From Mactra quadrangularis (lineage: Eukaryota; Mollusca; Bivalvia; Venerida; Mactridae): a stretch of 64,000 nt of DNA. Shown piece by piece: positions 1-60,200 of this stretch. The notes beneath the pieces are model-generated. The model did no database searches. It saw only the letters and a list, made by a program, of their open reading frames with translations, and was not told the DNA's origin. Each line of letters starts with the position of its first letter. The first letter of the stretch is position 1. The DNA lies in NCBI GenBank assembly GCA_025267735.1, contig CM046304.1:21951381-22015380 (forward strand), given 5' to 3'. The translations under genes were made by a program, and so were the position numbers.

Positions 1-796
1 CAAACCGTAGCATTTATGATGTCATAGTCACGTGTTTTTGCCAACGTGATTTTAGTAGTCAACAATTATGACAATATTTCTCCTCGTGAAAAGAAGTTGA
101 TGTTTTCTTGTGAAAAGGTTACTCTGTGTCTGAAGGTGAAACAGCCGACGATTATAATTGTATAATCATAGTATTGATAATATGTTTAAAGAATACAATT
201 AACTACATATCAATTAGACACACAATAATTAGTTTAATCAAATATTTGCATCAACTGAATTCTTTTCTATTCATAAATCCATTAATAGCTGCAAGTAGAT
301 ACGCTTCATTATTAAAGTATTGCTTTAAACAGCATCATTTTACAATACGTATTCTACATTTTGTCTCGCTTCGGTTCTTTTTGTCTATTCACTGACTGTG
401 TTTGTGTGCAATATATTCATAGCTTATTTGCCGGTAGTAAACATTTATGGGTCTCAAGGTGGGGTAATGAAACAGAAATTCACGAATGTCATCAAACCAA
501 AACAAATGTTCTGTGCCTTCAGCGCTTTGATATACACTGTTAATTGTTTTGTATCGTATTATTGTAATGGTAATGATTCTGTTATGGGAATATGTAAAGT
601 GGTTTCTTGTTTCTTAAATTGTGATGAAGAGTTATTGATTGTTATTGTATACCATCTAATAACAGCCAATACTTAAGACTGACAACGTTTGTCAGACTTG
701 ATATGAAACATTATGTGTTAAAACAGTTTTTAATAATATGACTATTTTAATGCCATTTCTAAAAAGACTACATTGGGGCATACCAAGACACATGTT

Positions 797-1051
797 GTGC
801 GTAAAGTTTTTACCCCGACCTGACCTTTATGCAAAAATATTCATTACATTGAATACGAATGTAGTATTAATGCTCGATTACACCGTGGCCGTGGAGTTAT
901 GTGTTGAAATTTAACACAAAACATTCTTATATAATTTTTAATCGCTGCCTAAGTGTAGAATAGGCGTGGTACTGATTTTCGTCGGGATATATTTGTAGAT
1001 AATTATTAGATGCAAATGTGAAAGGTCAGATCGGGGTCAAACTTTACGCAC
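797..1051. mobile_element. Foldback MITE, about 255 bp
   Basis: Ends are inverted: left GTGCGTAAAGTTTTTACCCC, right (reverse complement) GTGCGTAAAGTTTGACCCCG, both continuing into ..CTGACCTTT. Arms are about 33 bp. No convincing target duplication was seen. Confidence 0.7.
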
Positions 1052-1532
1052 TATACCTTTGCGTAAATTTTGGAAAACTATGTTGCGAAAAATATGCAAG
1101 GGGTATTAGCCCATATCCCCTTACAGAACTGTCTTGTTAGTGTAATAACTCCAACTACAACTTTTGTATTTTTACAAATACTAACGATTTTAGTTTAGCC
1201 ATATTTGTTACTATTGACTTTTTCAGTATTTTTATAAAAGGAAAATACATTTTGGTGACTGGATCATTTGCCGATCAAATTTAAATTTGCAGGGGAATGA
1301 TGATGTTGGGAAATTATTGGAAACAAAGTATTGATCGTACCTGTAATGAAGCCATTATGAGACTACAAAACATTACCATAAAGTTTACTATGAGTTTTTA
1401 ATTCATTAATTAGCCAATATGGCCGTCCTATTACAATAATTTAAAATTATGTAATATTCTAATTAAAATTTCTGGTCGTAATTAGTGATATACGTCTATG
1501 TTAGACGAGCGGACTGATGTTTTTTATGTAAA

Positions 1533-1614
1533 CGCACGTGACTGAACTAATTACTGGTGCACGTGATTACAAATGAATGAGCTCGTGATTACAGATAAAT
1601 GAGCACGTGTTTTC
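1533..1614. repeat. Short degenerate tandem repeat with three CACGTG sites
   Basis: Three to four units resembling GCACGTGATTACAAATGAA, spaced about 22-30 bp. Each full unit carries the palindromic E-box core CACGTG. It lies about 2.5 kb upstream of the cyclase start codon; any regulatory role is inference. Confidence 0.5.
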
Positions 1615-2466
1615 TTAAAGATGCACACTTGAAAACTAGATCACTTGATAACAAACACATGTTAAACATTATAAATTTGCTTGACGCCCATGTGTGATTG
1701 GTGCAAATTTACCTGAGACAAAATTACAATGCCGAAGCGCATAATAATTTGATTTCCTAAAGTCAATTTGTACTAACTATGCAACGTCAGCAGCAAAACA
1801 CCGTCGTGTCTGTCTAACCAAAGTAATGACCCTATTTGTATTATAATTCTATTCACACGTATTAATTTGTACTGCTTAAAAGAACAAAAAAGCTCAAGGG
1901 AGTTATTTGCGTTTTGAATACACAACAAAGGGACGTAACTGTGTTTGATATTTAATATTGTGATGTACGAGTAATCGTTCTTAATATATTGTCATCGATA
2001 TTCTGTTCAATGTTTGTTTTTGATTGTGATTATTAAAATGATCAAAGACAGACATATTTATTGTGATGCCTTCCGTATACTATCTACAGTGCCCACTAAA
2101 AGTTTGGAGACATTTTTACTTTGCAAGCCTACTACACAGTTTTTATAAAAAATGATTACCATTTATTTTGAAATGATTTTTAGTTTAGGTAATTATATAT
2201 TTTTGTAATGGTACTATTTGTTGTTCAGATTACAAAAGTAGCTTAAAATCTCTTTTATAGAAAATAATAATATTGAACTTGTATGTGTATATGTGATGCA
2301 TTCTCAAAATTGTTTACATTTTTTCACCAACCATATTGAATATATTACAAATAAAGGTTCTTTGAAAAAACTTTCATTGAATTTAAGAGTTTGATTCAAT
2401 TTCCTTTGTCTCTAAACTTTTGCTAATTACAGTACATATAAGATGTTTTACAAACTAAGAACGACA

Positions 2467-2788
2467 CAGGCACGTAGGAAGCATTTTCAGATTAGGGACT
2501 AATTTATTCAGATTTATTTCACAGAAAAGTAAACAGTAATTAGTTATCATATAAGTCTAGTTTTGTCCTACAAAAACCCTTGCCCTTTTCTCAGGCTTGA
2601 GACCTTTGGTTATTTTAGGCAGTTTTAGTTAAATATAGCGAGTAATTTTGATTTTGCTGCAAAAACACAAATGTATCAATCGATTAAATGTGACAGATTA
2701 AATAAAGATCCTCAACCACTATAACTGATAAAATTATTGGGGGCTGAGCCCCCCCCCCCCCTTGCCCCTTCCTGTTCCTACGGGCCTG
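2467..2788. mobile_element. hAT-like non-autonomous element, about 320 bp
   Basis: Left end CAGGCACGTAGGAAGC and right end (reverse complement) CAGGCCCGTAGGAACAGG are inverted repeats of the CAGG type common in hAT elements. The right part contains a run of C (2748-2761). Flanks share CGACA. Confidence 0.6.
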
Positions 2789-2894
2789 CGACAAACGTAA
2801 AACACATATATCCAAGTACTCGGATACTCGCAGCAGCCCTAAGTAAGTGTATTGTCATTAATAAATACAAGTTAGTTTAAGTTACTGAAATTAA

Positions 2895-3238
2895 AGGTAC
2901 CCATTCACAGATTTCGACTTAAATATCAACTTTTTCTAAAACTATCAAAATTGTAGCGAAATATTTTTGGAAGCTGGAAAGTAGTGTTCTGATTCTGACA
3001 ATTTTAGTGCAAAGTGACATACAACTACAAATTGTAGTAAATATATGTTTCAATATCTACCCCGTATGTCACGGTATAGGCAATTTAAGTGCATTTTTGT
3101 GACTTTTATTGTATATTTCTTGCAACATTAAGGTCAGTAATATTATATTAATAAGAATTATTTTTTTACATAATTACAGACACTGAATGGTATTTTGAAA
3201 TTATAGAAAAAATGAACAAAATCTGTGAACTAGTACCT
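2895..3238. mobile_element. TTAA-flanked MITE, copy 1
   Basis: 344 bp; ends AGGTACCCATTCACAG and, inverted, AGGTACTAGTTCACAG. Left flank TTAA, right flank degraded (TTTT). Same family and orientation as 12687-13033. The TTAA target suggests piggyBac-type mobilisation. Confidence 0.75.
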
Positions 3239-3289
3239 TTTTATAGCTACACATAGCAAATCCACAGCAATCGTTTCGTTTGTCATTCT

Positions 3290-3485
3290 GTCATTCGGCT
3301 CATCTCAGTTGTAAGCGCAGAATCTACTGATCACAAAGTCGTGGATTCTATACCCGGGCAAGTCATACTAGTACTTTCGTGAAGCTTGCATGGTTAGTAC
3401 ATGATTTATACGACCATTCTTCCTCCTACTACTGATTCAGTGGTGTTAGGTTTGTGCTATTGACAGTTGAATAACGTTTATCAAT
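3290..3485 (+). mobile_element. Possible tRNA-derived SINE
   Basis: Has an A-box-like stretch (GGCTCATCTCAGTTGTAAGC) and a B-box-like stretch (GTGGATTCTATACCC) at SINE-like spacing, then a non-tRNA body. Diverged, single copy in the window, so uncertain. Confidence 0.4.
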
Positions 3486-3803
3486 AAAATAGGTCCAGAC
3501 AAACGATCCGGCAACTTCTGGGTTGTCAGTCTGACACGCTACTTAGTAAATGTACCGACATAGCTTACCAGAGGGGTTCCGAATCAATATTTATATTAAT
3601 ATAAATTATATTATATTATCAGTCTTTGACCATTATGACAAATCACGTGTCGATTAATATAAATGAATCACTCTTGATAATTCAACTTAGGATAAATAAA
3701 TATTGTACTTGGTAATGATTTCCTTTCACCGACGATAAATACTGACGACTATTCCGTGTCACTATTAGCAACAGAATAAAGTATTAGACGCTCTTATCGT
3801 GGG

Positions 3804-3811
3804 TATATATA
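3804..3811 (+). promoter_or_regulatory. TATA-like box upstream of the cyclase gene
   Basis: TATATATA about 320 bp before the start codon, followed 25-40 bp later by pyrimidine-rich sequence that could hold an initiator. The DNA is A+T-rich, so chance occurrence is easy. Confidence 0.3.
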
Positions 3812-4127
3812 CATCTACATGCAATAATATTCGCTGGCACTGTTTATTGTTCTCAAATACTTAGCTCGGATCACATAGACTATCATTTGTAGTGATGTGA
3901 AACGTATTGCATGTAGCTTTGACTTTTATTGAGAGGAGAAAACGCTTTTTTTTCAAAATTGTCTACGCATTTTTGTTGATTTCTTTTTATCTCCGTAAGA
4001 GGAAAAAATTATTTGACTGTGCTCCTTGTTCCAAACAATTAACTTCGATTTTTTTACATTAAAGTAAACTCTGATTTCGATTAAAAAGAAATTGATTGGG
4101 TTTTTTTCAAAGAAATAAAACGCGGAC

Positions 4128-52618
<48,491 letters not shown>

Positions 52619-52631
52619 TCATTCTTCATTC

Positions 52632-52708
52632 CATTCTCATACTCAGAGGCTATCAAGTTCTCGATGTTGCTAGGTCGCGAATCTTGATAGCCTCTGAATA
52701 CGAGAATG
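52632..52708. mobile_element. Short Mutator-like foldback MITE, copy 4, in the cyclase 3' UTR
   Basis: 77 bp, CATTCTCATACTCAGAGGC to CTCTGAATACGAGAATG, 13 bp after the stop codon. Flanks TCTTCATTC and ACTTTATTC agree at 7 of 9. Confidence 0.8.
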
Positions 52709-52709
52709 A

Positions 52710-54326
52710 CTTTATTCAAGATAAAGAATGTTAAATTTACTGCATTGTATATAGTCCTATCTCATTAACCTGTCACACATGAATATGATTTCATGACGTG
52801 TACACACTCTTAATCTAGTTAACTGACTATAAATAGTGTTTTATTTTTGTGTGTGTACACACCATGAAATTATGTACATGTATGAGTGAATGGTTAATAA
52901 AATAGGACTCCACAAACATAAAATGTCTGTGCTTTAAAATTTATGATTATCACACGATGCCTTTTCAGGAAACATGTTTTGCCTATTTTACCAATTTGAT
53001 ATATTATCATAGATCACCAATTTACAACGACATCATAATTCGAAGCCTGTCTGGCGGATCTCAGCAACTAGAGTACACCAATAAAATGACGTTATAAATA
53101 GCAAATTAGAAGTCATTTACACATTATTAAGTCATAAATGACTTAACACAATCGTGCAATATTTTCATTTATTCTAGTCATTTACAATGTACACCAAACA
53201 TTAAATATAAACTGTCGTTCCTACATCATGTTCATTCTGTTCATCATCTCCAAATAGTTTTCATCCATGCTGTCAGAAATCGCACGAACAAATTGATTAT
53301 ATCTATTACATGTACATGTATTATTATTATGCCACATTGTGTACCACATTCGTATAGCGCTCTTTTTATATTGAAAACATGTACAAAATCTACACATCTA
53401 GCGGTTTGTTTCTCAAATTATCAAATATGCTTTGTCCATGCTTATAATTATTTTTTCAGGGATCTCATTAATGAAATAGTGATTGTATTGTTTCAAATAA
53501 ATGTATACACAGATATAATGACCGAAAATACACATTTACGCAGTTAATTTCCAATATGAAGACCCCCCTTGCAATGATGCTGCAATACCAAGCACTTTGG
53601 ATGAACGTTAAGTCCAAATGTTTTATTTAAGAAGACTGAAAATGTATATTATTAAGACTATTTTTATTTGTAGACAATCGATTATGATGGTCCTTATAGT
53701 GAAACTTTACTGTGGTTATATTACATGACAGATCATGGCGAATATTGCATTGCCTACGTCTTGCCTGATATTTAGCATGCGCAATGATTAATGAAATTGT
53801 TAAGAGAAAAAAGTAAAAGTATTTTCTATTTTTGACTTACGATGCGTTTTATCGTAAGATTGTTATAAAAACAAAGATGTACATGTGCCTGTTTTAATGT
53901 ATGTTTTGTATTATTTTGTTATATATTGCGTTCTTAAGTTTTGTATAGATATTGTTATACTTGTTACCAATAAAATATCAAAACGATTTTTTTTTCAAAA
54001 ACATAGTTTTTTTTCGGCGCAGATGTCTATGCCAACTTTTGACCTATATATTTAACCAATAAAATCTTCTCTACCATTCCGGTTTGTCCAATGAATGTAT
54101 CTACCGGTATAATGATAAATGAATAAATGAAATGGTACTATTGGTTGTTTACCAGTATTATAAACAGGTGAAACGGAAAGTTGTAGCTAAAATTATACTT
54201 ATGGGTGAATCACTATGCAAATTGATATACATTCGTCGTGGTACGCTCCAGACAGTATGGGCATTCAGTGCGCGAATATGACTTTTATTTTCCAAAATAC
54301 TCTTCTTGTATGGGATTATCTTTATG
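52710..54326. other. Intergenic / possible cyclase 3' UTR
   Basis: A+T-rich, several AATAAA hexamers, no coding sequence recognised. Confidence 0.6.
52896..52901 (+). terminator. Candidate polyadenylation signal of the cyclase gene
   Basis: AATAAA about 280 bp after the stop codon, the first good match; others follow (near 53078 and 53966), so usage is uncertain. Confidence 0.4.
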
Positions 54327-54754
54327 TAGGGCCGGGAAAATATTCGAATATTCGAACATTCGGAACGTCACCGAATATTCGAATGTTGAAAAAACGAATA
54401 CGAATATTCGAAATTCTCAACATAGAAATCGGCTTTCAAATTGTGTTAATACAATTGAACATAATTGACTATTGTTGTTAATCATTGTAAAGAAAAGTAA
54501 ATTTAAACAATAGACTCCCTTTAGAGGAAATGGCTCATCAAAATGTATTCAAAATGTTCATAGAAACTCAGGATATTGTTATTTCTATATAAACCGAATT
54601 CGTATGGTATTCGATTATACAAAGTTGGACATCGTATTATGAGGTATTAATATACTTGAAATATTTTCTAACTTTATAAAACGAATATTTGAATATATTC
54701 GAATATCAAAAACGAATATTTAAATATCAAAATGTGTATTCGTTCCCGGTCCTA
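54327..54754 (+). mobile_element. hAT-type MITE (TAGGGCCGGGAA family), copy 5
   Basis: 428 bp, TAGGGCCGGGAAAATATTCG to TATTCGTTCCCGGTCCTA. Flanks TCTTTATG and TCTTATGT suggest a slightly shifted or mutated 8-bp duplication. Confidence 0.88.
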
Positions 54755-55144
54755 TCTTATGTAATTTAATTCCCAGTGTTAAATATGGCGACTTTTGACC
54801 CAGTTAAAACATGGTCAATACTGGCATAGGATATCTGTTTACGAAGGTTGACCCAAAACAAGACGGGATTCGTGAATAATTCTTTATTATTATTATTATT
54901 TAATCTACAGTTTTAACAAGCAAAAATAATATAAAACAATTCGGGACTGTACTATAATTAAAACTTCGTGACTTTTTTTTATCATAAATCATATAAAAAA
55001 CATTACTTTTTTATCTTAAGAGCTTTGGTATTAAAAACCATTGGTTCAGATTTTCTCTGAAATCATATGACAAAATTAAACATAAGTGTCTATCATTCTA
55101 CAATGATGAGTAGTTTGGATTGCCTGCCCCTACCAATAAACGTT

Positions 55145-55562
55145 GTCGGGTCAGGCAAAGCGCAATAATGACGGCGTCCACCAGGGCATTTTCTCTTTAT
55201 TTTGCATGAATATTTTCTGACGATAGTCAATACGGTAAAAGTTGTTATTGACTACTGTATAGATCATTTGTAGTCGAATTTTCTTTTAGCACATAGATTT
55301 AGCGAACGATAACTTGAAAACCATGTCTGTGAAGAAGTCACGATTCGGACGTTGACTATTTACAAAAATGTAACCTAACACATAAAAATAAGACATCCAT
55401 AGTTATTCTTGTACTAAGTTCCATAGATTTAATCGTATAGGGAGAATTGTTCATTTGAAAACAGAATTATCTGATAGCTTGTACAATACATCGGGTGCCG
55501 CCTTTATTCTGCCTTGCCTGACGTTTATACCGGTCAAAGACGACTGGGAACCAGTCAATCAT
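55145..55562. mobile_element. DNA transposon-like repeat, copy 2 (uninterrupted)
   Basis: Ends GTCAGGCAAAGCGCAATAAT and, inverted, GTCAGGCAAGGCAGAATAAA; aligns with the outer parts of 11725-12545 but lacks that copy's insertion. Confidence 0.7.
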
Positions 55563-55580
55563 GATCAGCACTTTTAATTT

Positions 55581-55820
55581 CCGGCAGGGCATACTTTCGT
55601 TGAGCTTGGTCATGAAATTGTATATACGGCCATTCTCCCTCCAACAAATGATTTATAATAATGTAGGAAAGTTGTTAGTCACTGACGAAAGTATGCGCTT
55701 AGTAGTTGGTTAACAGCTAAATCCAGAGATTTAGCCTTTCCAGGAACAGTCAGTAGGTGACCGCCGTTATATGACCTATACAATGTGTTGCTACGGCGTT
55801 TAACCCAACAAAAACAAACA
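55581..55820 (+). mobile_element. SINE-like repeat with ACGGCGTTTAACCCAAC tail, copy 2
   Basis: Aligns with 17894-18135 throughout, same orientation and tail. It directly follows the element at 55145-55562. Confidence 0.75.
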
Positions 55821-56249
55821 ACTATAAATTGAACAAGTTGATAACACTGGCACCTGAGTCCTTAAATTCGTTAAAATACACCCCCACTTATGCTTTATTA
55901 ATAAATATTTTGTCAACTAACAACATGTACAAGTTGTAACTATATTGTCATTATAATATCATTTATATTACTACGCATTATTGTCTTCCTAATTTGTAAA
56001 TGTTATGGAAACAAATAAACTATATCTCTATATAAGGTAGTATACATGTACATGTATACATGGTAATATATATAGGAACGCGCTATTTCATGATCCGAAG
56101 TTAAGGACTTCGGTTCCAGTGGTTGTTAAATCATGTTAAACTAATAATATTATAGTTCTATTTTGTTTCCAGCCACTTCGGCTATGTTCGAGTGGTTTAA
56201 GTATGTACTTCATCGTATTTCACGTTAAGTTCATCTTTATGTATTTAAG

Positions 56250-56306
56250 CATTCTCGTTCCCAGAGCCTAGTAAGATTCTCGATACTACCTCGGGGTACG
56301 AGAAGG
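56250..56306. mobile_element. Short Mutator-like foldback MITE, copy 5
   Basis: 57 bp, CATTCTCGTTCCCAGAGCCT to GGTACGAGAAGG. Exact 9-bp target duplication GTATTTAAG (56241-56249 and 56307-56315). The shortest copy, little more than the two arms. Confidence 0.92.
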
Positions 56307-56315
56307 GTATTTAAG

Positions 56316-57081
56316 CGATTGTAAAGCGAATTCTTGCGTCTTAGACTAATCACATTCGAGTCAATTTCCTGGTTGCTTTAGTACTGAGCTGACAGAATAA
56401 AGTTTCTTGCTCATGTAAATAATGAGATAGGTTTTGGATGTTATCTTACTAACAATGAACTGACTACCAAATGAATACCAGTCCAACGTCATAACCATTT
56501 GACCATGCCCTCTCCTATGTTTTGTTATAGAGTCTCTGTCTACAAACGAAGATCAATTTATCGTCTCGTGAAAATTGAATATTGATGTTTCTTTAAGTTT
56601 CTATTCGTTGGTTATTCCACATAATCTGTTGGGTCCTGAAATTTAAAATACGACAAAACATAGATTTAAAACAATCAAGTGTACTTTCAATGGCATGTTT
56701 ACTTTTTTCCGAAGTTATGTTTAATTCATCTAATTTTTCCATGATTTACAGTCTAATTGATAATGATATTGCAACTTTCTTGAAACTGGTTCAGCGTTTA
56801 TATATGATCATGGTATTTCTTGTAATACAAACAGGTAACCCGACAAAACATGGCATCGACGTATTCATTCTCGCACCCCTAATTTGACTACTCGACGTCC
56901 ATTTTCTCATCATATGACCTCAAATGCATCGTTTTGATTGGCTTAAGGCAACCGGTATGATTGTATATTTTCACCGTTTAGGAACGGCTACAATTGAGTA
57001 CGGCATTATTCAACGTTTGAAAATGATATACTAGAATGAATTGTATTTGTCTAAGGTAAATGCGAACAAGCTATTTATGAA
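56316..57081. other. Region downstream of PRDM14
   Basis: Would contain the PRDM14 3' UTR on the minus strand. No repeat or other gene recognised. Confidence 0.5.
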
Positions 57082-57246
57082 CTATCCCCTACCTTCATGA
57101 ACTCTCATATGTAATTTCAGATCAAATATTTGTGTAAATTGTTGTCCACATTCTTTACAACTACTAGCTTTCTCTGGAGCATGTGTTCTCCTCACGTGAC
57201 TATCGTGTGCTGCATGAGAGGCGAATGCTTTACCACAAAATTTACA
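57082..57246 (-). CDS. PRDM14: PRDM14-like terminal exon: fingers 5 and 6, stop
   Basis: Acceptor ATTTCTTTCAG. Reads [20 protein letters not shown], then [26 protein letters not shown] and TAG at 57082-57084. A donor-like GGTAGG overlaps the end, but the short tail after finger 6 is what PRDM14 has, so I read it as the true end. Confidence 0.9.
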   Translation of the reverse strand, partial: CKFCGKAFASHAAHDSHVRRTHAPEKASSCKECGQQFTQIFDLKLHMRVHEGRG

Positions 57247-60200
57247 CTGAAAGAAATAATAAATTACATTTGTATAAAGAGGGAGGACTGATGTAATGCA
57301 AATAAAACACAGAACATGATATATTATCGCGATTTTTCATCTCGTGTACATAAAACAATGGTTTGATGACATTTTTCAAAGATGTAATTGGTACTATCAA
57401 AACTTATTTGAAGACCTTTCAGTAAAACACATCTATAGAAGAAACATCTCTTGGGCATCTTGATTTTCAAAGAAAACGGGCGGGTCAAGGATTTTTTTCT
57501 AGGGGGTCCGAACTTTTCTAGGGGGGTCCGAACCTCGAACCACAACCACATTATACCCATTTTGCAGAAAAAATGCAACATATGGATAATAAAAACTACA
57601 TAACCATTACAACTATGTTTAGCACTGAGAAAAATTGCTTAATACCACATAAAAATGACTTACAAGCACGAAATACTCTAATGGACATGTACATTTTCCA
57701 AATTCAAGGGGGGGGGTCCGAACCCCCCTGACCCCCCCCCCCCCCCGCTGGATCCGCCCATGGAAAATAACTAAATAGCTATTGTATTTGTTAAAGTTTT
57801 ACTCAACAACTCGTCTTATAAGATAACTAAATACAAATATGCCACTGCATTTTCCTATACAATTGTATTAGGAACTAGGAACGGTTGTTGATTTTAAACT
57901 CTCGAAAACCAGTGTGTTGATGTATAATTATGTAATATAAGTACTTAAATTAATGGCAAAAGCAGAATACAAGCAGTGTTAATATCGGTAAGCAATACCT
58001 TGCCGCAACATCAATAATTCAAAATATTATTATACAAAGCATACATTACCTTAAAAGGTCTTTCTCCACTATGTTGTCTGATATGAGTTCTAAGTATACT
58101 TGATGCTGTGAAGGATTTATTACAATATACACATTTATATGGTCTCTCACCACTGTGTACCTAGAATAGAATAGAATAGAATAGAATGGAATGGAATGGA
58201 ATGGAATGGAATGGAATGGAATGGAATGGAATGGAATGGAATGGAATGGAATAGAATAGAATGGAATGGAATGGAATGGAATGGAATGGAATGGAATGGA
58301 ATGGAATGGAATGGAATGGAATGGAATGGAATGGAATGGAATGGAATGGAATGGAATGGAATGGAATGGAATTGCTGGAACGGAATGGAATAGAATGGAA
58401 TGGAATAGAATTGCTGGAACGGAATGGAATAGAATGAAATAGAACAGAACAGAACGGTATGGAATAGAATGAAATATAATGGAATGGAATGGAACGGATC
58501 GGAATGGAATTAATTGGATTGGAATAGAACGTTTTGTATACTTACAAGTTTTAATCAAGGGCCCGAACGAAACACTATTTTTGTCTTTTTCTGATCCGGA
58601 AAATTATTGAACCGACACCCGATGTGTATTCGGAAGTCAGCTTAAATCTAAATTTAGAGCTAAAAGAATGCTCACTTCGTAAATCACCTAAATATTTGAA
58701 ACCATTAAATAAGCCATTTATACTATCTTATAAGTGACGGGTGTAAACAAACATGTAACAATTTTGAACGGAACTTCATTGAGTGCCATATATACATGTA
58801 TATTACTTTTTTACTATTTTATTATAGCTTACCCTCATATGTTTATTTAAACTTGAAGATTGACTAAAACTTTTCCCACAAACACTACATTTATGTGGTC
58901 GATGTTTCTCATGTACATGTAATATATGTATACGTAATCTATCTCTCTTCTCAAATGATCTGAAATAAACATTAATATACGGTGAAGTTCTACATGATAA
59001 TAGAATCATTAAAATTCAGGGGTGGATCCAGAATTTTTTTTATGGGGGGGTCCGAAGTTTTTCTGGGGGTGGTACAAACTTTCGAACCACTACCACATTA
59101 TACACATTTTGCAGGATAATGCAAAATAATAGTAATAACTACATTACCATTAAATCTAAGTTAAGCACCGAGAAAAAATGACTTACTGTCAATAAATAAA
59201 CTAATGAACAGGTACATTTCTGAAATTTTAGGGGGTCCGGACCCCCTGACCCCCCTCCCCCGCTGAATCCACCTATGGAATTTATGGCTTTAATAACAGG
59301 GTGGTTTTAATAGACAGCTATTCTTTCTCAAAATAATCAAATTACATATTGGTACAATTAAGTTCTACTCTAAGGACCATGGAAATTGATGATCTTAATA
59401 GTGGTGTGGTCTTAATTAACACACAATTGTCTTCTCAAATTAAGTTCTTCAAAACGCATAATTTTACAATTACCAAGGTGGTCTTTAATTAACTATTAGT
59501 TATGTACTTTTAATATATTGCAATAAAAATCATCGTAATGTCAACACTTTATGATCCTTGTAACAGAGTATTAGTGAAAAATTTAACTCAATCGTTGGTA
59601 CAAATCCAATATTAAAGGGAGATAATTTGTAATGTGACAATCTCGTATGTCTATACTTTATACCGAGTTACTTCCCATGGACTTGTTTTATAACAACTTA
59701 CCCATTATATACGACGCCATTGAATAGCATAAGTAAAGTCGATAATCAATCAAATACAAACACAAATATATTTTTTTCAGCAATTAAGCACAAAAAATTA
59801 TTGTGCTTTTCTGCCGGCAGTTGGCGGTAACAACAATACATAACATCATAAGAAATAATGAAAAATTGTACATATGTATATGAACAACCACGTATGAGAA
59901 TAAGATAATCTACGAATAATAATATGTCATTGAGAAGAGTATGAGTACAGAATGTGAACTTTTAAAGCAGTACTTCTATACTATTAAATTTGCGAGTTTC
60001 CTGTTTTGTGGAAGAAACGGCGCAGCTTTGAATAAATTTTTTGTTTGTCGCTGGAGCACCTATATACCGGCATATCAAGTTGACAATTCTTTTTTGACAA
60101 AGCCTCTTGATATTTGCAAAAACTGCCAAAAATCAACAAAAAAATGGGTTTTTTGTGTCTAAAAATAGTTCCAGATAAAATTAAAAATAGACCAAACTCC

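Larger units (their letters stand above)
1..4127. other. Upstream intergenic DNA
   Basis: A+T-rich DNA with no convincing coding sequence; short ORFs at 126-676 have no recognisable motif or splice context. It holds a foldback at 797-1051, a CACGTG-rich tandem motif near 1533-1614, a hAT-like element at 2467-2788, a TTAA-flanked MITE at 2895-3238, a SINE-like stretch at 3290-3485 and a TATA-like box at 3804. Confidence 0.7.

Noticed and set aside
58046..58558. 170-codon minus-strand frame of HSIPF repeats and a 65-codon plus-strand frame
   Set aside because: Translation of the GGAAT array; only the first part, in a different register of splicing, is the real finger 4 exon.
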